From positions 538,501 to 602,500 of the forward strand of contig CM076268.1 of the NCBI GenBank assembly GCA_038380795.1: a DNA stretch of 64,000 bases, written 5' to 3'. Shown piece after piece: positions 26,828-38,812 of this stretch. Positions within the stretch are counted from its first letter, which is position 1, and each line of letters starts with the position of its first letter. The notes under the pieces are model-generated. The model was given only the letters and a program-made list of their open reading frames with translations. It was not told the DNA's origin and did not search any database. This DNA comes from Pyrocephalus nanus. Taxonomy: Eukaryota; Chordata; Aves; Passeriformes; Tyrannidae. A program made the position numbers and the translations under genes.

Positions 26828-26945
26828 GGGGCTGTGCCCCTCCGGGCTGTGCCCCTCCGGGCTGTGCCCCTCCGGGATGTGCCCCTCGGGGATCTGCCCC
26901 TCCGGGGTCTGCCTCTCCGGGATCTGCCCCCGGGATGTGCTCGGG
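26828..26945. repeat. 15-bp minisatellite
   Basis: Tandem units of CTGTGCCCCTCCGGG, three near-perfect, decay into ATGTGCCCC, ATCTGCCCC and similar variants. The array is immediately downstream of the 16-bp array in the same GC island. A 15-bp period keeps a Cys-Ala-Pro-Pro-Gly type frame open, which is a by-product of the repeat. Confidence 0.88.
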
Positions 26946-27089
26946 GCCGCGGAGCCGCAGCAGATCCTCGATCCTGCCCGGTGTATTCCCCTCCCTGCGC
27001 ATCCCCCCAGTGCCGGGGAGTGACTGCGCTGAGCCCACGGACAAATTCCGACACGTCTCTTCCTGAGAGCAGAGAAACAACGGGCAAAC

Positions 27090-27620
27090 GAGACCCGAGC
27101 TTAACATTCTCTGAGACGTTTCTTCGGCTCTTCCATATAATCAGAGTTGTAAAATAAAAATAAAATAAAATAATCCCTCCCAGCTTTCTTTTTGCGAGGA
27201 GTGGTGAGTATAAGAAAGGTTTTTCGGAAGGTAAAGCATGTGTTTGCCATCTTTGCTCCTGATATGGAAACCATATGCTTAAATGCCCCACCAAACATAA
27301 GTAATATAACACTCTTTTTTATTAAAGGTGGTTTTATAAAAGCTATCCACCTTCCATCCACTGGTGACTCCCAAAGAGGTCACATATTCTTCATTGCAAC
27401 TATCAATACGTATTTGGGGTAAATTAAGCTCCAAATAGACTGTTTCTGATTATTATTGCCGAGGGAGCAAGAGGCCGTCTTATTTTGCCTCACTGATAAA
27501 TTAAAAGAACTGTAATGGGTGATTTCTGCAACCTGTAAAAGGGCAACACCATCTGTGACTCATTTAATGTCGCTTTAAAGAAAATTTATTTTATTAATTT
27601 GGGCAGAGTATAAAAAGAAT
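27090..27620. promoter_or_regulatory. Candidate long-range conserved element
   Basis: About 500 bp of AT-rich, non-repetitive sequence lies between a GC island with minisatellites and a T34 tract, 28 kb upstream of EMX2. It has CCATATGC, TTTATTAAAGG, GGGTAAATTAAGC, GATTATTATTG, GATAAATTAAAAG and TTTATTTTATTAATTTGG segments. Both the base composition and the density of homeodomain-like cores differ from the intergenic DNA around it. It fits a distal developmental enhancer, by inference only. Confidence 0.4.
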
Positions 27621-27621
27621 A

Positions 27622-27624
<3 letters not shown>

Positions 27625-27658
<34 letters not shown>
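27625..27658. repeat. T34 homopolymer
   Basis: An uninterrupted T34 tract separates the AT-rich candidate element from the following CR1 tail. The exact length of such runs is prone to sequencing error. Confidence 0.95.
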
Positions 27659-27661
<3 letters not shown>

Positions 27662-27699
27662 TCTACTACTAAAGAGAAAGAAGCAGCAGCAGATTTGCC

Positions 27700-27850
27700 C
27701 CATTCCTGAAGTGTTCAAGGCCAGGCTGGATTGAGCTTGGAGCAGCCTGGTCTAGTGAAAGCTGTCCCTGTCCACAGCAGGGAGGTTGGAATCAAATGGT
27801 CTTTAAGGTCCCTTCCAACAAAAAGCATTCTGTGATTCTGTGGTTCTAAG
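27700..27850 (+). mobile_element. CR1 LINE 3' end fragment, diverged
   Basis: A short 5'-truncated CR1 tail shows ATTCCTGAAGTGTTCAAGG, GCCTGGTCTAGTG and AAGGTCCCTTCCAAC, ending ATTCTGTGATTCTGTGGTTC. It lies just downstream of a T34 tract. Confidence 0.88.
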
Positions 27851-29509
27851 AAGAAAACCCTGACCCAGTATAAACCTTTTGGGAATGAGAAATGCCTAAA
27901 ATGTTATTAGTAGTGCAGAGCTCCTGCCTTGCCCTTGACTTGGATGGTTTTTGCTGACAGCTAGAAGGTCTCGACATGAGACAGCTCTGTCAGGGAATAG
28001 GCAGAAGGAAAACATGAATAAAGGCTGCACTGAGACTGAGGCTGCTCCATTGCTCCTCTCTTTTAGAGTCAAAAGGAGCCAACCAGCCAACCCTCTGGTG
28101 TGATCCTTGCAAAGACCCACACAAGATTGTTTTCTTCATGTTGTGCACACAGGGACACCACCATTTTGCCAAATGGGATTTTAGTTAATGCAGCACCTGA
28201 AAACTCCAAAAAGAGTAGAGAGAAAAAAGAGGGAGAAAGGATGGCAATTTCCCATCCTTCAAACCAGAGGTCGTGGCAGCAACCACAGTGTGACCACCTT
28301 TGTCCTGCCTGACAAGCAGGAAGTGGAGAAAAGATCAAAAGCAAGAGGAAATCAGAAGGATAAAGACACTGAAATTCTTCTGTTTTGCCACAGGCTGTCA
28401 CCCTAGCTCCACGTACTGCTCAGCCAGACAGGAATGCTCTGTGCAAAGCAAAGAGAAACAGCTCTAGAAGTCATGAAGCTTGCTGCTCTTGAAATTTAAT
28501 TGGCCTGCAGGTTGCCCACAACCTCAACTCCCCTGCTTGCAATTCAGAGAGTGATATTAAATAGTAACGATAATAAATACGAATGAATTAATCTTTGTAA
28601 GTGATGCCAAATTATGTGGCAAATTATGCTGGCTCAGCAAGAGGGGTCTGCCTCAAATGTGCAGTACCTAATGACACCTTTATTGCTGCAGGGTTTGCAC
28701 ATGGATGGAGATGCTGTTTGCACTCTGACACAGGCTGACTGACCTGGAACTGCTGATGCAACCAGAGGCTCACTTTGGGCCAGTCTGGCTAAACCTTCTT
28801 TAAAGGATGAATTTGCCTTAAAATCTCTGGGCTGATTTTCCCTCACCTTGTGAAGAGGCAGGAGATGGACAATGTCCCAGCCCACTGACATGAAGAATAA
28901 AGCACCACAGCTGACCTGCTGAAATTGTGAAGGCTCTTTTCACTGACGTCAGTGAGCTGTACAGCAGGACCTTGGCAAAGCTGGGGCTCTGCTTGGTTAT
29001 TTATAGTTGGTGACCCCATACCATTCCTTGTTCCTCTCATTTGGGCTATCCTAATGCCACATTTTATTTTTCTTTTAGTAGAAGTTGGAGTCTGGCATCT
29101 CTGATTCGCAGAGAAGGGTGTTAAAGTGCTTCACCCCTCTGCAGTCAGTGGGCATTCCCACCTGTACTACTCCAAGGATCTGGGCCCAGCAGAGTTATGC
29201 TCCTCTGATGATCTGCATCTTCCTTACACATTGTGACTCACCACTAATATCAGCCCTGAGAGAGTCCCATGGGACATTGTCCATCATGCACATATGGCAC
29301 GTGCCACCTCTTCCTCTGCCAAACACTTCATGAGTCAGCTGCCTTGGATCCCTAAAGACACTGGGGTTGCTCACTGCTCTGTCAGGATTTTGGACAAACC
29401 ACCCTTTCCAGAGGGAAAGATGATAAGAATGGTGCTAGTTTCATGACTTGCTGTGGAAACATAGATGGACCTTTGAGCTGTCCATGAGAAGGGAGGAAAA
29501 TGTGTCAGT
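27851..29509. other. Intergenic, no gene seen
   Basis: Unique sequence between two CR1 tails. No recognised coding exon, RNA gene or additional repeat. Confidence 0.6.
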
Positions 29510-29848
29510 TTTCTCAGGGCATTTGAGGAACCTGGGTTGTAGCCAGGTGGGCATTGGCCTTTTCTCCCAGGCAACTAGTGACAGGACAAGAGGACACAGG
29601 CCCAGTCTGTGCCAGGGAAGGTTTGGGTTGGACATTTGGAAGAATTTCTCCACAGAAAGGGTGGTTAAACATTGGAATGGGCTTCCCAGGGAGGTGGTGG
29701 AGTCCCTGTCCCTGGAGGTGTTTCAGGGAAGGTTGAAGGTGGCATCAGTGCCATGGTCTGGTTGACAGGGTGGTCAGTCATGGGTTGGACTGGGAAATCT
29801 CAGAGATCTTTTCTAACCTGAATAATCCTGTGGTTCTGTGATTATCTA
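29510..29848 (+). mobile_element. CR1 LINE 3' end fragment, older subfamily
   Basis: CR1-type sequence with GACAGGACAAGAGGACAC, AGGAAGGTTTGGGTTGGACATT, AAGAATTTCTCCACAGAAAG, GGGAGGTGGTGGAGTC and GGTGTTTCAGGGAAGG, ending AATAATCCTGTGGTTCTGTGAT. The internal consensus differs from the copies at 25.6 and 38.5 kb, so it belongs to a different subfamily. Confidence 0.88.
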
Positions 29849-32800
29849 AAACACAGTAATGCAATGTTTGCTTTTCTGAGAAAAGGGCAGAAACTTGAGA
29901 GCACTCATCAGGATATTTCATTGTTGAAGATCCATTTCATTAAAATCCTGCTCACCAAATCTGTTGGTACTACACTAACAGTAGTTTGATTTGTGCCTAG
30001 TTTACTAACAACTAGAGCCATCCTGACTTATCCAAATATCCTTATTTGACCTAATGGTCAAACCTTCACAAATCCCTGGCCTTGCTGTGATTTATGCAAA
30101 GAAAGATTTGATGGTCCCATCATGCCCTTCCTTAGCTTTTGCCCCAGAGGAGCAGCAGTGCCAGGCCTGGGGCTGCTCAAGCCTTTCAGCTGTGGTTTTC
30201 ACACACAAACTGTTCAGCTTGGATTGGTCTTTCTAACTGGCTCTTTACTCTGAGCTGCTCTGGCTTTGCCAAGTGGAAGTTGGGGGTTAGGAGGGTGGGG
30301 TTAGTGCTTGATGAGCTTCTCTAAATCTGATATTCCAAAAGAAATTCTTTAGTGCAGCAGAAAACAATACATTTCATAGTGATCAACTAATTAGGCTTTT
30401 CCAAAGGAACTCTGGAGCTACAGGGAAAAAAAAATAAATTTGACTTTATGTTAAATTACTTTTAATTTGGGATCTGTTTATTGTGAACTATGTACATGGT
30501 ACCAGTACAGCCTTCTGACCTGTGAGACAGCTATGGTGTGAATTTATGGTATTGAAAAGAGACCACAAGAAGGGAAACCTCCTGTGTAATTTTTGCACAG
30601 TGCAACTGTGTCTTCAGTGGAAAGCAATTGGTGGCTAAATTTGCAGGTGATGGCTTGGGGAACTAAGTCTTATTTTTTCCTTCCTCTTTACCTCCCTCTA
30701 CCTTCTATTTGCTTTGCTGTGTTTTCTGCTGTGAGCCTTTAGTCAAATATCCCACACACACACTCATCACCAGGACATGGGCATGTCTGGGCACTGCATT
30801 AATACATCCTCTTGTTGTCACTCTGCAGATTATCCTCTGTTAGTGTAAGTTGTAACTCCAGCCCTTTGTGTGCACGATTCCATTGTGAAAAATGCAATAT
30901 CACTGCTAATTAAACAGTGGTTTAAGGAGTCAGCTGATAGCTCCTCATAGCATCTGGGAATTAACCTCACCTGGGCACAGGCTGCTGGTTCAGGCTCAAG
31001 TGAAGCTCAGATAAAGGCGGGGAAAAGAAAAGACATCAAAGCACCAGTCACCACCAAAACCTCATCATCCTCCACAAATTCTAGGTGTGGAGATGTTTTT
31101 CAGCCACAGGGATCCTCCCTCTGCTGGATTTCCAAATACCTATAATCATCAGAATTCCCTCTTTCACCTCCCCCTGGCCTGATTATCTCATCTTTCTCCT
31201 TTCAGCTTGCTTGTGATGAGCAATGCATTCACGTCCTCTGCTCTTTATTAACTTGATCCCAAAAAAGCCTAATTTGGTTCAGGTGGTGCTAATTTAGCAG
31301 TGCTGGGCTTAGGGACAGCAGTGTCCTGGTGAGCTGCTTTCACCTGTGAACAAGGTTTTGTTCCTAATCTAAAAGGTCTTTTTGGAATTCATTTCATGTG
31401 TCCTTTCTTTCCCTCAGAGACCTTGTGTCCATACGGGTGTATGAAGAGGGCAGAGCTGCCTTGGTACCTGACCAGTGCTTGAAATTCATGTCAATTTTGG
31501 GAATCTAATGTTCTGTAGCCTCCAATTATTTTTCCCCACTATTAAATATGCTCCTTAGCAGAAGGCATGGAATAAACAAAGAAATCACAACCCAAATTAG
31601 ACTCATTCTGAGTAGCTTTGTGTTAAAATCCAGATACCAAAATCACTAATCACTCTGGCTGTAACTTCTAGGATGTTGACACAGCATATATTCTGTGGTA
31701 AAGAGTACAGTATGGGTATACAGCTGAGATAAGGAGATGATTTCATTCTGAAACAGATAAGTAGAGTAAATTTCAGGGGCTACACAGGGAATTCATCCAG
31801 CTCTGTGGGTGGAATGGTTTCCCTCCTGAGTATTATTCATGCACCTCGATTCTTTGTTCTCTTTCCTTTTTTATTCTCCTTCTTTTTTTTTTTTTTTTCC
31901 TTGTGTGTGTTCACAATTCTTAATAATATGTTTGGAAACTGATTAAACTTACAAATCAAGACTTAGGGTTAAAGGCAACCCTATCTAACTATCTTATTAT
32001 TTATAAAAAGATTATCATTAAACATCTTGCAGAGAAATTCTGAACCAGTGTAGAATATGAAAAAAAAAAAAGGGGGAGCAAAAAATAGCTAATGTGTCTA
32101 CTTTTTAATTAAATGTAAATATAATTTGTAAGGCTTATGGGTTTTAAACAGATAAAATTTATTCTGCATAATTTCCTTTCTGGTTAAACTTATAGACAGA
32201 AGTACAAGTGGGGTTATTCAGAAGAATTTTGTAGCTATTAAACCGATTACAGCCCCCAGATCCATTGTCACACAGCACTTCCACACATCCAGGGTTTCAC
32301 CTGAAGTGAAAGTTCCTGATTTGCAGCAGCAACACAGTGATTTTAAGCATGAAAACAAACTTTGTGGAACAACCTAGTTTACAGCTTGTTTGGGATGTCA
32401 GCAGGTTTTTCATCTTTATTGCAGCAGACAGATAGCAGGGCTCTGATCTGCACTTACCTCATCAGAGTGGCTCAAACATGCAAAAGTGAATTCTTGGTTA
32501 TTTTAATGTGACAAGTAAATATGGCCCATTTACAAACACAAAGGCAGGATAAATATGCCTGACAATACAGCAATGCCTAAATTACTGCTGGCTTACTATT
32601 AAAAGTTCTGTCGTGGTTTCTGGTTCAAAGAGTCCCATAAAAATCAGAGTTAATTTAGAACTCGGCCATCCACGGGAATATTTCTTATTTGTACAATACA
32701 GGCTCTCTTGTACAGGTCTGTGTGTTTCAGCTATGGAGAAACTTTCATTTTCAGTTCAAGAAAGTACCCACATTCAGTCTAGAAAAGTAATTAAGCCCAT

Positions 32801-32930
32801 GCTTAGCGATGCACTTTAGTTAGGTGTGTGCCCATTACTTGTCATCATTTCACCTGTCACCACTTTTTGAGCCAGTTGCTTCATTATTTGCTTTTCCTTT
32901 TTTTTTTTTTTTATGGCAACTAATTCCTGA
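29849..32930. other. Intergenic, no gene seen
   Basis: Unique DNA, AT-rich at 31.9-32.2 kb (GATTAAACTTACAAATC, CTTTTTAATTAAATG), which might be regulatory. T-rich runs lie at about 31885 and an A-rich run at about 32060. Confidence 0.55.
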
Positions 32931-33361
32931 CAAGATTGTGATCCAGACAATATGAAGAGTCCATTAAGCTTCACCACCTAGAGAGACTTGAAATTCCTGA
33001 TCATCCTGTGGAAATCCATGTAAATCCCCCCTAGTTTCATCAGGAGAATAACCCAACAGTCCATAGCAGGCAAGAGGAATGAAGGAAGGTATTCTACCAG
33101 CAGGTGGATGGTCCCCAACCCTATGGAGTCACTGGAGGAGACCAAATGCAAAGGATTAGCAAACTGATTTGCAGATCTGTAGGCTGGTTGTCCAGTGAGC
33201 ATGGGGACCACCAGCTCCCCAGGGACAGTGCTCTCCAGCAGGGAGTTTCTCAGTTCCAATAGTGGAAGATATTCTTTGATCACACCACCAGAAATAAAAG
33301 ATACTGTCACCAAATGGGCAAAGCTAAATAGCAGTTAACCCATATTCAGTCATACAGTTAC
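32931..33361. other. Unassigned block next to a minus-strand CR1
   Basis: A minus-strand frame of 111 codons (33313-32978) is unusually long for its modest GC content. It resembles no protein family I recognise and may be part of an older mobile element adjoining the CR1 fragment. Identity is unknown. Confidence 0.3.
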
Positions 33362-33505
33362 TGGCAAAAGGGACCTCTGGAGATCTCCAGTGTAAGTAAG
33401 GTCAGCACTGAATTCAGACCAGGTTGCTCAGGGCTTTGTTCATCTGAGTCTTGACAGCCTCCAAAAGTGGGGATTTCCCAACCTTTCTGGGCCCTGCTCC
33501 ATGGC
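33362..33505 (-). mobile_element. CR1 LINE internal 3' fragment, minus strand
   Basis: Reading the + strand shows the complement of a CR1: GGGACCTCTGGAGATCTCCAGT, CAGGTTGCTCAGGGCTTTG, TGAGTCTTGACAGCCTCCAA and CCCAACCTTTCTGGGCCCTG. These are the usual antisense signature words of the CR1 region upstream of the 3' tail. The fragment is diverged. Confidence 0.75.
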
Positions 33506-34959
33506 CCAGCTAGCCCAGCCCCTCTGTGCCAGGGGTACCACCGTTCATGCCCAAGAGCAGCCACACTTGGCCCGGTTTTCAGGCACTTTTGTCCCATCTT
33601 TGGCTGCCTGCTGTTCTACAGCTGCCTGCTGTTACTGCCTGCTTCCCCAGCTTTCCCCAGAACCCTGCTGCTGCTCACACACAGCTCCTGCCTCACCCTG
33701 CAGAGCCCTGCAGAACCAAAGAGCTCCCAGGCAGGAACTGCTGGCCTTTCCCACACCAGAGACCTTTCCTGGTGCCGTCAGACGGCAAACACATGCTGTG
33801 TCTGCACTGCCAGGAAGCTGCAATCCAGAGCGCTGCTCCCAGCTCCAGCCCGTGGGGAGGAAGCGACTGGGGTACATGCCAGGTCCCACAGCCCTGTGTG
33901 CTCACCCACACTGGGCTGGCACACCCACGGGTGAGGCGTGGGCTGGCCCTGGCACAGAGTGGAGAGGGATGGAGGTGCACACCCACACCACAGAGCAGGA
34001 AACTGTCCTACATGGCACACTGAACTGGAGCCTCTGTGCCCAGAAACAGGACAGGGCTGGCACCACATTGGCTGGAGAAGGAGGAAGGGAGGTCTGGCAG
34101 AGATGGATGCTTGTGGCTTTCTCTTTTCTCACCAAATATCTTGTGCTGCTCCACCTCTTAACTCAGTGGCTCCAGGCAGTGGCTGTCAGTGCCTCTCCCC
34201 CATGCCAGTGTCTTTTGGAATGGGATGTTTCCTCCTCAGCCTGCACCCAGCTGTAAGCCAGGTCCTCCAGGCTTGGTGTACCCTTGCCCAGCTGGAATTT
34301 AAGAGATGAGAGAAACCAGGACTCAGCAGCCTGGCTGAGCTCTACAGGGCCTGTGCTCTGGCCCTCCTCATGGCAAGAGGAACTCCTTGGTGGCTGCTCT
34401 TTCTCTAGACCTCCTTCCACCAGGGGAAGAATGGAAAATCTCCAACCCAGGTTGCAGCAAAGTGTTGAAAAAGTCCTTTCCTTTATCCTCTCCTCTGAAG
34501 GAGGCAGGGAACTGCTGTGAGGAGCCACTGATAGTCTCTGCTGCAGAAGGAAACACCTTTCTCTCCAAGGAGCAGGGAGCCAGGACACAGAAAGGCATGT
34601 TCCCAGCTGCTCCTTTGGAGAGACCAGCAGGGCTGCTTGGAGGAGGAGGAGGGTGTGGGAGAGATGCAGGCTAGCCTGTGATCTGGGTGTGAAAGAACCC
34701 ACAGTTGAGCAGGATCAATAAAACAGTGCCAAGGCTTGTGAGGAAGGGAGCAGAGAATGGGATGGGGGAGAGTAAAAGAGAAGGAGCCCCCCTACAGCTC
34801 CTGAGAAGAGAGGGGTAGGGAAAAAGGGAGCTCTGATACCACCAGGCCCACGGGAGACTCAATGGGTTGTCTCATTATTATGGTGAACAGAGAGAGCTCA
34901 TGAGCTGGGAAAGATAGGAAGCTTTTATTTATTTTTTTTTTTAAGAGCACAGCCTCTAG
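33506..34959. other. Intergenic, GC-moderate, no gene supported
   Basis: This stretch has overlapping frames in several phases (up to 251 codons from an ATG at 33501) but no domain, conserved motif or codon signal I can recognise. The same bases are open on both strands, which points to low stop-codon density rather than coding. Confidence 0.5.
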
Positions 34960-35160
34960 GAGGGTTTTTGCAGCTCAAACGCTTTTATTTTGTGCCAATT
35001 ACTTATACAGGGTCTGCATTATTCCCGTAATCGGTCTAAATGAAAGTCAAACATGAAAGATTCCTAACAATGAGCTAATTGGAATGCCATTACCATTTAG
35101 ATTTAATAAGGTGTTTGTAATAATAAACTTGCCTCAGTCTATAGAGCTGTCTTATTCCTG
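34960..35160. promoter_or_regulatory. Candidate long-range conserved element
   Basis: This 200-bp AT-rich unique block contains GCCAATTACTTA, GTAATCGG, AACAATG (SOX-type), GCTAATTGG and GATTTAATAAGG. It sits 20 kb upstream of EMX2 with no repeat signature. The clustering of homeodomain, POU/SOX-like words suggests an enhancer, by inference only. Confidence 0.35.
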
Positions 35161-36689
35161 CTCAGATCAAGCAAGAGTGTAAGGACTGACATTTGTCATT
35201 CATTCTGCAAGACACTGGATATAACCTTCAAAATGTTTTAGTCTTGCAGTGCTGAGTAAATGTCAGGGATGGAAACAAAATCTATTGCCTGCTCCTGTTC
35301 TGGCTGTGTCAGGCTCAGAGTTAACAGGAGTTGTGCTAAAGCTCAGGAGCAGATTATATCCCACATACCTTCCTTTCTTTGCAGTCCAAACATCTAAGGG
35401 TTTAGAATGAGTTACTCAGTGTCCTCTTGTGCAGCTTCACTCATTATTTGCATGGAGGTCTTGCTGAGAAACTTCAGTCCAGTTCCAGCACTGCCAGGTA
35501 CTACAGGGTCTGTGCCTTGCAGAGCTTAAGATCTGAGTAATTAAGTTCAATTCAAGCTCTGTGTTAAGCCAAGATGTCCCATCTACAGAGGTAAAAACTA
35601 ATTAGAGCTCCATGCACAGTTACTTTTGAGAACAGTTCACAAAACCCCCCAAAAAACAGAAAAAAACCCCACTGACCGACCCAAAATTCTCGCTTTATGT
35701 TTATGGGCGAGCAAGAAGGTTTTCAGAGAAAGCAGATGTGGGCTCCAAGTCTTGGTGCCGCTGTGCAGCCAGGGGAGTTTATTCAACATAATATGTTCAT
35801 ACCACAAAAGCCAGGCATAATCTTGGTAGGTGTTTCTTCTATTATAAAGGAAAGGAGTTTGGAACAAGCACTTTGTGCAGCCTGGGGGAATTCCCTCAGG
35901 ACTAGACTGAAAAGGCAGAGGTCCAGCAGGTGTGTGTGTACATGTAGGTACATAAAGGTAAAAAGACAAAAAGTCAATAAAGAATCAAGGCAGCACAGAC
36001 AACCAGAAAACAGCATGCTGTGAGCATTCTTTAAAATCATGATACTGCTTCTTCCTCCCTCCTCTCACCCCAGAGAGATGCTACAGATATTTCTTCTCCT
36101 CCTAAAGAGATCTAACAAGCAAAAAAAGGGACAACAGGATACTTCATTTCTGTTTGGGCAGGAAATGAAACCCACCAAATTTCCTGGTGGTGTATCTCGA
36201 CATGAAGAAGCATTACCTACCCAATAACCAGGGCTGCCACCAGCCCCAGATGAGTTATGTTCTGCTGACACTCTGTGGTCCCAGCAGCTCGTCCAGAATG
36301 ATCTGACTCAACAGAAAACTTCGTACAACAGCTCAAATAAACGTCAAATCACTGGAAACTGGCAAAGATCATGGAAATTTGGAATGTTCCTTTTTGAGGA
36401 CAGTCTTCTAATACAATCTGACACTGGGGATTCAGCTGAACATTCATCACGTCCAGGAAATTCTAGGCACAGTTGGTAAAATGACCAGTGCTCTTATAAA
36501 CCTGCCTTTTTTTTTTTTTTTTTTTCCCTCAAAACTGTATGTACTTCATGCCAAAAGGGTTTTTCAGAAACACAAGCCAAGAGTCAATGCCCTTAAGTTA
36601 ACCATCTGCCTGAGCACTGTGCTGGATTGTTGGAGAAGGGCAAGGAAGCATGAAAATCAATAGCTTCCCTGTATGTTTTCATAGAAGAC
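35161..36689. other. Intergenic, no gene seen
   Basis: Unique sequence with a T-rich run at about 36508-36526. Nothing coding is recognised. Confidence 0.6.
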
Positions 36690-36915
36690 AGTTTGTCTAA
36701 GAGTTAAAATGTGAGCCTAAAACTCAGACATTCTTGCTCTTGACGGTCTGGTTAAATTACCTTGTCTTTTTTTCTGATTCACTTCATCCATTAGAAAAAA
36801 AAAGATGCTTATTACTTAGATCACAGCAATGTTGTGAAGCTTAATTTTTTGAGAGGTGTTTTGGGATCCTTGTATGAAAAGTGCTATAAATATACACATT
36901 CTTAGTAGTATTTAA
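36690..36915 (+). mobile_element. MIR-like SINE 3' part, ancient
   Basis: The CORE/3' tail of a MIR-type SINE is recognised by a T-rich equivalent of the CTCAGTTTCC region, AGCAATGTTGTGAAGCTTAA and especially TTTTGGGATCCTTGTATGAA followed by AAGTGCTATAAATATA, the typical GATCCTTGGATGAAAGGCGCTATATAA end. It is degraded. Confidence 0.6.
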
Positions 36916-38489
36916 TTTACTTCCTCTACGATTCCTTTGAGCCAGCACATGTTGCCAAAAATGCAATATTCTCTAAGATGTCTTTTCTTCTGATATCTGT
37001 CTGGAGTCCAGGACGTATCCCAGCCATATAAAGCATGGATATTGATGTCTCCACATGCAGTGTGTATATATAGAGCTAATACAATCAGACACTTTTTTTT
37101 TTTCTCCCCACAGGAACCCAGGCTTGCTCAATGGACGTGCTTAACAAATGAGGCAGCTGTTCAGTTTTTATTTTTGTGCTCATTGTTTGCTGTGCAGCCA
37201 CATGTCTCATGGAGTGCATGCCATCCAACCTTTGGAGTGAATCAGACAGGGCTCCACCATAACTCACTCCCTTTTAGGATCCAGCCCCACCTTGCTCCTT
37301 GTGTGACATATATGTGTGATCTTGTAATCAGGGACCAGATCATAGGGAAGCTTTAACTTTGTAGCTTCCAAACTTCATTTTTTGGCAGATTTTTTCCCTC
37401 CATGGAAGTTTTTACTAAGGTTCCCTAAGGATGTAAAGCTTTCCAGTATCAAAACAATCCCCTGCAAGTTGCATCACATTGTCCAACAGCATCAGTGCCC
37501 TGCAGACACAAGGACATCTGTACCTGAGCATCAGACAGTCCCTTGTCTTACACCTCTGAAAGAACCAACATGCCTCCAGGGCTGCTCCTGGTTTTCTCTT
37601 CTGCACTGTGTCATGGAGCACATGACACATGAGTATGCCAAATCCACTTTAATTAACTTTCCTAATGAAGTTTGCAGCAGATCTGCCTGTGCAATAAGAG
37701 ATCAACTTTTCAGTGTTTGATAATAACAAGATGGTCGCCTGTGCTTTCCCCTCTTTGGGGCGGTTGAGGGGAGGTGTTTAAAGCATCACCACCTTTTATA
37801 TTCCCCAGTTTTTTAAGTGATAGATTTTCACACATTTTACAGAAGGACTGTGCTCCTTGATTCTACCACTGGAGCTTGTATAGACATCTTTTAAGCTCTT
37901 TTAGTTGGACTTGCCCACAGCTCAGTAGTTGAATGTGTCCTGCAGTCTCTAAATAGAATAATGTCATTAGCTTTTACTGGTTAACCAAGAAATTTGGAAC
38001 AGGGAAATCTGAGTTTAGGAGAAGACTGGAGAAGGACAGGGAAATCACAGCACTGCATGCAGAGCTCCCTTCTTTTGCATCTTCAAACCCAAACACGTAC
38101 AAGGAGGGGGCAAGGAAGCAGCAATTTATGTACAGGCAGAACAAAAGGCCAAGGGCTTTATCTTGCTAAGTTTTATACACACTTATCTTTAGACTTATGA
38201 TTAGCCTCATTAATTTTGGTAGTACCTTGGCTTCAGGAGGCTTCTAAGCCTGCAATATTAGGCTATCCCATTAGCATGCACTGTGTTTAACTGCTGCAAA
38301 GAGCAAACTCCGGGAGTGAACAAATATGCTGCAGAGGGTCATGGGCTCAGCAATTACTGCAGGCAGGGCTAGGCAGACAAGATAGACTGTTGTTCCCTCC
38401 TTGGCATAATATGATATAATGAACATTTACCCAAGCATGGGTGGTATTTTTACTTCTCAGAGGCCCCAATTTTAAATCAAAGTTAAAAG
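36916..38489. other. Intergenic, no gene seen
   Basis: Unique sequence between a MIR and a CR1 tail. No gene or RNA recognised. Confidence 0.6.
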
Positions 38490-38812
38490 GGGGGCTACAA
38501 GAGAGTTGGAGAGGGACTATTTACAAGGATGCATAGTGATAGGACAAGAGGAATGGCTTCAAACTGAAAGTAGGTATATTTAGATTAGATATTAGGAAGA
38601 AATTCTTTACTGTCAGGGTGTTGAGGCACCTGCACAGGTTGTCCACAGAAGTTGTAGATGCCTCATCCCTGGAAGTGTCCAAGGCCAGATTGGATGGGGC
38701 TTTGACCTGTCTGGTCTAGTGGAAGGTGTCCCTGCCCATGGCAGGTGGGTTGGAACTGGATGGTCTTTAAAGTCCCTTCCAAGCCAAACCATTCTGTAAT
38801 TCTGTTTGGATG
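38490..38812 (+). mobile_element. CR1 LINE 3' end fragment
   Basis: This is the longest CR1 tail here apart from the copy at 29.5 kb. It shows TGATAGGACAAGAGGAATGG, TTAGATTAGATATTAGGAAG, AAATTCTTTACTGTCAGGG and GGTCTAGTGGAAGGTGTCC, ending CCATTCTGTAATTCTG. It is 5'-truncated and moderately diverged, with no coding capacity. Confidence 0.93.

Larger units (their letters stand above)
26180..27060. promoter_or_regulatory. CpG island with minisatellites, 28.5 kb upstream of EMX2
   Basis: This GC-rich, CpG-dense segment is isolated within AT-rich intergenic DNA and contains two tandem arrays (listed separately). An isolated island can mark the promoter of an unannotated transcript or lncRNA. Long frames crossing it exist only because the GC-rich repeats lack stop codons. 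Confidence 0.5.

Noticed and set aside
26470..27312. 280-codon minus-strand frame and overlapping forward frames
   Set aside because: They are produced by the 16-bp and 15-bp arrays in a GC island; composition is repetitive Pro/Gly/Arg/Ser.
33501..34256. 251-codon ATG-initiated frame
   Set aside because: All phases around it are similarly open, no motif or family is recognisable, and no splice or promoter context supports a gene.
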